Shown here one piece after another: positions 60,083-64,000 of a DNA stretch of 64,000 bases (positions are counted from its first letter, which is position 1; each line of letters begins with the position of its first letter). Source of the DNA: Rhizobium sp. RU33A. Lineage in GTDB: Bacteria; Pseudomonadota; Alphaproteobacteria; Rhizobiales; Rhizobiaceae. The DNA lies in the NCBI RefSeq assembly GCF_900156055.1, contig NZ_FTMQ01000005.1, forward strand, positions 124,001 to 188,000, given 5' to 3'. Made by a program: the position numbers and the translations under genes. The notes under the pieces are model-generated. The model did no database searches and had not been told where the DNA came from. It saw only the letters and a list, made by a program, of their open reading frames with translations.

Positions 60083-61108
60083 TCAGTTGGCGACAGCGCC
60101 GATCTCACGGTCCCAGCGCTCAAGCAGCGCCTTGCGCTTTTCCGGATCGCCATAAGTCTTGAAATCGTAATCAATCAGCTTGATGTCCTCGAAGCGCGGC
60201 GCTTCCTTGGGGATCTCCGCCGTCTTGTTCGAGGGAAGCTGGAAGGACTTGGCGTCCTTCATGCGCGACTGCACTTCAGGCTTCAGCGACCAGTCGTACC
60301 AGGTCTTGGCATTCTCCATGTTGCGAGCGCCCTTGACGATCGACATGGAGCCGATCTCGTAGCCGGTGCCTTCGCAAGGTGCGATCGACTTGACCGGGAA
60401 GCCCTCGGCCGTCTGGGCCACCGCATCATGCATGAAGACGATACCGAGGCCGGTCTCGCCGCGGGCAGCAGCCTTCACCGGCGCGGAGCCGGACTTGGTG
60501 TATTGCGAGATGTTGGCGTTGAGGGACTTCAGATATTCGAAGGCCTTGTCTTCGCCCATGATCTGTACGAGCGAGGCGAGCGCGGTATAGGCGGTTCCGG
60601 ACGAGTTCGGGTTAGCGATCTGGATCTCGCCCTTTAGTTCCGGAGCCAGTAGGTCGGCCCAGCAAACCGGTTCCTTATAGCCCTTCTGCTTGAAGATCTC
60701 GGTGTTGTAACCCCAGCCGAGCGCGCCGGCATAGACGCCGACGGTCTTGAAGCCCGAGCTTTCGGCCTGGTTCTTTGCCCAATCCTGCAACTGGTCCAAC
60801 ATCGGCGACTTGTATTCTTCCGTCAGCCCTTCGGAAGCGGCCTGGAGATGAGGGTCGCCGGTGCCGGCCCACCAGAGGTCGGTCTTCGGATTGCGGGCTT
60901 CGGCGCGGATCTTGGCATAGGCCTCACCGGAGGACATGCGGACCATGTTGACCTTGATGTCGTGTGCCTTTTCGAAATCGCCCTGCATCTGTTCGCAGAT
61001 CACGACGTCGGCGGCGCAGATAAGGTTGAGCTCACCGGCAGCCAGAGCCGAACCGGCAGACAAGCTCGTGCCGGCGAAGAGTAGAGTCGAGAGTATTGTC
61101 AGTCGCAT
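60083..61108 (-). CDS. Periplasmic binding protein, Fe3+/sugar-phosphate class (paralog 1)
   Basis: The 341-residue protein has a Sec signal cut near ALAAG (about 23). The mature N-terminus is LNLICAADVVICEQMQGDFE, with a cysteine pair. It lacks the YY pair that iron-binding FbpA proteins use; the binding cleft here has SKSG/HDAVAQ residues (SGSAPVKAAARGETGLGIVF, MHDAVAQTAEGFP, PCEGTGYEIGSMSIVKGARN). I therefore favour a sugar-phosphate or phosphonate ligand, as in AfuA/PgtC-like proteins. AGGAGGATACCC is the ribosome site. It is strongly similar to the next gene's product. Confidence 0.88.
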   Translation of the reverse strand: MRLTILSTLLFAGTSLSAGSALAAGELNLICAADVVICEQMQGDFEKAHDIKVNMVRMSSGEAYAKIRAEARNPKTDLWWAGTGDPHLQAASEGLTEEYKSPMLDQLQDWAKNQAESSGFKTVGVYAGALGWGYNTEIFKQKGYKEPVCWADLLAPELKGEIQIANPNSSGTAYTALASLVQIMGEDKAFEYLKSLNANISQYTKSGSAPVKAAARGETGLGIVFMHDAVAQTAEGFPVKSIAPCEGTGYEIGSMSIVKGARNMENAKTWYDWSLKPEVQSRMKDAKSFQLPSNKTAEIPKEAPRFEDIKLIDYDFKTYGDPEKRKALLERWDREIGAVAN

Positions 61109-61216
61109 GGGTATCCTCCTGTTGCTTGCGTCTGATGGAAGTCGAAGAAAACGGACAAGCCTTCGGCGGCGGTGCCTGGAAGGCACCGTGTCTGAGATCG
61201 TCCGGTCGTGGAAAAA

Positions 61217-62239
61217 TCAGTTCGTCGGGTTGATCTCGCTATCGAAGCGGCTCAGGAGCCGACTTCGCTGTTCGGGTGATCCGAAAGTGGCAAAATCATA
61301 GTCCACCATCTTGATCATCGAGATATCGGGAGCGGCGGGCGGCAGCACGGCCCGGGCATTGGATGGCACCTGGTTCTGGCCCGCGGCAGCACCGGTCGCC
61401 TGCCCTTCGGGGCTCAGCGCAAAATCGACGAATCGCCGCGCCTCTTCCAGATTGCGACTGCCCTTGACGATGCTGACCGCTCCGATTTCGTAGCCGGTGC
61501 CCTCGCAGGGCGCGACGATCACGAGGGGAGCGCCCGCCTCTTTTTGCGTGACGGCATCATGCATGAAGGAGATGCCGATCGTGATCTCTCCCCTGCCCGC
61601 CGCCTTGACCGGCTCTGCACCGGCCTTGGTATATTCGGTGATGTTCTGGCCGAGTTCGCGCATATAGCCAAAAGCCTCGTCTTCGCCAAGCAACTGCACG
61701 AGCGTCACCAGCGTTGTGAAGGCGGTGCCTGACGAATGCGGGTTTCCAGACAGGATGTGGCCGCGATAGATCGGCTTGGCGAGATCCTTCCAGCAGTTGG
61801 GCGCCGGCAATCCTGCAGCCGCCAGAAGCTCACCGTTATAAGCAAATCCGAGTGCCCCGGCATAAAGGCCGACGGACGTGCCGCCGGACAGGGAAAAGAA
61901 GTTCCGAGCCCAGGGCAGAAGGTCTGCTTCTTGCTGGGGACGATAGGGTTCAAGCAATCCTTCATAGGCTGCCTGCAGATGCGTGACCCCGGTCCCGCCC
62001 CACCAGACATCGACCGTCGACGCGTCTTTCTCAGCCCGCACACGGTCGAGTATTTCTCCGGTGCTCATCCGCGGCATGTTGATGGCAAGCCCGGTCTTCG
62101 CCTCGTAGGTCTTTTCCATGACGGCGCACCAGACCTCGTCGACACCGCACAGAATGTTGAGCGCGTCGGCTGCCCGCGAACTCGTAGCCGTGGCAAAGGT
62201 TACAAGCACCCCTGCGCCGATGGCGGTCAATAACTTCAC
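61217..62239 (-). CDS. Periplasmic binding protein, Fe3+/sugar-phosphate class (paralog 2)
   Basis: A 340-residue protein, with a signal cut near SSRAAD (about 24). Order and motifs match paralog 1: LNILCGVDEVWCAVMEKTYE, VWWGGTGVTHLQAAYEGLLE, SGTAFTTLVTLVQLLGEDEA, ISFMHDAVTQKEAG, APCEGTGYEIGAVSIVKGSR. The start is GTG with a GGAGGG site. It is divergent from the two-component system (215 bp) and is the first gene of the importer operon. It could be a second ligand receptor or a co-sensor for the TorS-like kinase. Confidence 0.88.
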   Translation of the reverse strand: MKLLTAIGAGVLVTFATATSSRAADALNILCGVDEVWCAVMEKTYEAKTGLAINMPRMSTGEILDRVRAEKDASTVDVWWGGTGVTHLQAAYEGLLEPYRPQQEADLLPWARNFFSLSGGTSVGLYAGALGFAYNGELLAAAGLPAPNCWKDLAKPIYRGHILSGNPHSSGTAFTTLVTLVQLLGEDEAFGYMRELGQNITEYTKAGAEPVKAAGRGEITIGISFMHDAVTQKEAGAPLVIVAPCEGTGYEIGAVSIVKGSRNLEEARRFVDFALSPEGQATGAAAGQNQVPSNARAVLPPAAPDISMIKMVDYDFATFGSPEQRSRLLSRFDSEINPTN

Positions 62240-62250
62240 GTCGCCCTCCC

Positions 62251-62270
62251 TTGGAACCTCCCCGTTCCAA
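62251..62270. promoter_or_regulatory. Perfect inverted repeat in the importer leader
   Basis: TTGGAAC (62251-62257), CTCCCC, GTTCCAA (62264-62270): a 7-bp perfect dyad 12 bp upstream of the paralog 2 start codon, next to its ribosome site. It could be an operator or a leader hairpin affecting translation. Confidence 0.4.
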
Positions 62271-62454
62271 TGACTGAATCATGTCCATATCGGTTCCGGC
62301 TGGCAACCCGGAGAATGGTTACCGATCTTTCAACAGGGCCGCTTCCATGCGTTTCAGGGATTTCAAATATTACAATTGTGACGTCCAGCGATAACCAGCA
62401 AATCTTTGGCGTTTTCTCCCTGCCCGGTTATGATGCCGATGGGAGGACTGCAAC

Positions 62455-63195
62455 GTGTTGAACCAAAAGGTGAAAATTCTGATCGTCGAAGACGATCCGG
62501 ATATGGCGGAGCTTATCTGTGACCTGGTGGAGGCAGAGGGATGGATACCAGTTACCGCCCCCTCAGCCGAGGTTGCACAAGAACGATTGCAACATGAGAC
62601 GGTTCAACTGGTTCTGGTCGACCACAATCTGCCGGGCCTTTCGGGCCGAGCCTTCGCGCAGCGTTTGAGGGCGCAGACCGATGTCGGCATCGTCATGGTG
62701 ACAGCAGCAGGAAGTGCGACCGATCGGGTGCTGGGGCTCGAAACTGCGGCGGATGACTATGTGGTCAAACCCTTCGAACCGAACGAACTGACCGCACGGA
62801 TCAAGGCTGTTCTCCGTCGTACCCATCCACAACTGCGCCACGACAGGGAGATTGAGCGCGAACAGCCGTCGACGGCGCTCAGGCTCGGCGAATGGGCTGT
62901 CGATTTGGCTCAGCGCCGCGCCGTTTGCCTGACCGATCCAACCAAGGCGCTAACGGCAGCAGAGTTCGCCCTGCTTGAGATCCTCGCCGAGACGCCGAAC
63001 GCGCCCGTGAGCCGCGCCCAGATTCTCGACCGTATGGGCGCTGACTCCGATCGTTTCGTTGATCGCAACGTCGATGTCCTGGTGCTACGTCTCAGGCGTA
63101 AGATCGAGCGGAACCCAGACCTCCCACGCCATATCCAGACCCGGCGCGGCAAGGGCTATGTCTTGCACACTGACGATGCTGGATCCCTGCCTTGA
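62455..63195 (+). CDS. OmpR family response regulator (TorR-like)
   Basis: The 246-residue regulator has a receiver domain with VEDDPDMAE, phospho-acceptor Asp56 in VLVDHNLPGLSG, and Lys in VVKPFEPNELTARI. A winged-helix DNA-binding domain covers about 150-240 (LTAAEFALLEILAETPNAPV, VDVLVLRLRRKIERNPDL). The start is GTG after GGGAGG. It is divergent from the binding protein/permease operon, which it probably controls. Its gene overlaps the kinase gene by four bases. Confidence 0.92.
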   Translation: MLNQKVKILIVEDDPDMAELICDLVEAEGWIPVTAPSAEVAQERLQHETVQLVLVDHNLPGLSGRAFAQRLRAQTDVGIVMVTAAGSATDRVLGLETAADDYVVKPFEPNELTARIKAVLRRTHPQLRHDREIEREQPSTALRLGEWAVDLAQRRAVCLTDPTKALTAAEFALLEILAETPNAPVSRAQILDRMGADSDRFVDRNVDVLVLRLRRKIERNPDLPRHIQTRRGKGYVLHTDDAGSLP

Positions 63196-64000
63196 TTAAC
63201 CGTGCATTCCTCTCGTCCATCGCCTTTCGATTGCCCTTCGCAATTGCATTCATCTGCGTCTCGGTTCTCCTCCTGTCGACCGTCGCCATCTATGGTCTGC
63301 AGAGGGCGCGCAGCGAAATGTCGGCCTACAGTGTGCAGGCCTTCTCAAGTCTCGCCAAGGCCTCGCTCGTCTCAAGGCAGGTTTCCGACCTCGTTTCGAG
63401 CGCACCTTTCCTGATGAATGCAACGTCCCCCTACCGTGTCTCGAGTGAAAGCCGTGCCGTGGTTGCCCAGGTGGGCACCCTTCTGCAAACCATGGCACCG
63501 GATAAGCCGGGCGCTGGCATGCCAGGCACCGGCGCGCACCGGATCATCGAACTGCTTGAGAGGATCGAGGCCCAGACACTGGCACTTGCGGCAAATGCAG
63601 ATGCCGCACAGTTACACAAGGCAGAAGCGGCCGTCGCACTCGGAGAGATAGCTACCGCTCGCGCCATTCAGGATCAGGAGCTACGGCAGCGCCTGAACGA
63701 CATCGCACAATCAGCCTCCACGTCGGACAGTCTCTTCCAGCTTGGCGAACTTCAACGACGCTTCGTGGCCGAGACGACCGTCCGAATGCTGGTACCAGGC
63801 CCCAATCTAAGGGTCTCGCCTGAGCAACTGGAACCCTACCGTCGGATCTTTGAGGCACAGACCCGTTACCTCCTGGAGATGTTCACCATCCGCGCATCGG
63901 TCTCACGGCTGCACACAGTCTCGCGCGACCTCTCGCATGCAACCGAAACCCAGAGCGCATTCGTTGCCAGCGCGCTGAACAAGAATCTCGAAGCCACCTC
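63192..64000 (+). CDS. Sensor histidine kinase with TorS-like N-terminal domain, 3' end cut by window
   Basis: I read this frame directly: it opens with TTG 63192, overlapping the regulator stop (TTGA), and runs without a stop to the window end, about 269 residues. A first membrane segment (FRLPFAIAFICVSVLLLSTV) is followed by a long helical periplasmic region rich in Ala/Gln/Leu (RSEMSAYSVQAFSSLAKASL; IIELLERIEAQTLALAANAD; LRQRLNDIAQSASTSDSLFQ), the four-helix-bundle style of TorS-type sensors. The kinase core lies beyond the window. Such sensors often read a ligand through a periplasmic binding protein, which makes the neighbouring paralog pair notable. Confidence 0.8.
   Translation, partial: MINRAFLSSIAFRLPFAIAFICVSVLLLSTVAIYGLQRARSEMSAYSVQAFSSLAKASLVSRQVSDLVSSAPFLMNATSPYRVSSESRAVVAQVGTLLQTMAPDKPGAGMPGTGAHRIIELLERIEAQTLALAANADAAQLHKAEAAVALGEIATARAIQDQELRQRLNDIAQSASTSDSLFQLGELQRRFVAETTVRMLVPGPNLRVSPEQLEPYRRIFEAQTRYLLEMFTIRASVSRLHTVSRDLSHATETQSAFVASALNKNLEAT

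Noticed and set aside
62328-62365. Three TTTCA words in the gap before the TorR-like regulator
   Set aside because: The spacing is irregular (24 and 9 bp) and the word is too short to support a site.
1-64000. Insertion sequences, phage genes, CRISPR arrays, rRNA or tRNA genes
   Set aside because: I looked for transposase motifs, repeated spacers and conserved RNA segments and found none that I could support.

Overview
The window reads as a gene-dense, GC-rich stretch of accessory chromosome or large plasmid from an alphaproteobacterium, most likely a rhizobial or agrobacterial relative. That placement is an inference from the density of ABC importers, LysR/GntR/LacI regulators, Tat-exported binding proteins and catabolic enzymes. 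There are no rRNA or tRNA genes, no insertion sequences, no CRISPR array and no phage genes that I can see. About 55 protein genes are supported; those at both window edges are cut.

Layout. (1) 1-6.7 kb: a truncated BASS-type transporter opposite its LysR regulator, then a GntR regulator, an amino-acid type ABC importer without an ATPase, and a gamma-glutamyltransferase-like enzyme. (2) 6.8-25 kb: two complete polyamine-type ABC importers facing opposite ways around two paralogous LysR regulators and an agmatinase-family enzyme. The minus-strand importer is followed by a kinase/class III aminotransferase fusion and an acetyl-esterase. The plus-strand importer is followed by an aldehyde dehydrogenase and an amidohydrolase. 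Together these look like uptake and breakdown of amines or guanidino compounds. (3) 25.1-28.7 kb: an Nramp-fold transporter with altered metal ligands, a DapA-family aldolase and a divergent LacI regulator with a perfect palindromic operator. (4) 28.8-40 kb: a mixed redox/detoxification block (GST, methyltransferase, Rrf2 regulator, three SDRs, flavin reductase, alpha/beta hydrolase, AraC, TetR, LysR, metallo-hydrolase).

(5) 40.2-55.5 kb: an envelope block. It holds a class A acid phosphatase carrying an autotransporter-type repeat, a MipA/OmpV outer-membrane protein, a LysR/EamA pair, an ICMT-like membrane methyltransferase, a glycosyltransferase, a flavoprotein, a two-component system and an RND pump with its adaptor. 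Five promoters in this block (MipA/OmpV, ICMT-like, glycosyltransferase, response regulator, RND adaptor) carry the same directly repeated half-site GNAACA at 10-bp spacing, always in the same orientation relative to the gene. This is the pattern expected for an OmpR-family regulator, and the OmpR-type regulator at 50.2 kb is itself one of the five targets. I consider this predicted local envelope regulon the most interesting thing in the window.

(6) 55.9-64 kb: an ABC importer of the Fe3+/phosphonate/sugar-phosphate class with two paralogous binding proteins, a double-length permease, an ATPase and an inositol-monophosphatase-family enzyme. It lies opposite a response regulator and a TorS-like sensor kinase that runs off the window. 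Sugar- or polyol-phosphate sensing and uptake is the favoured reading. All functions are inferred from reading sequence alone; no database search was run.
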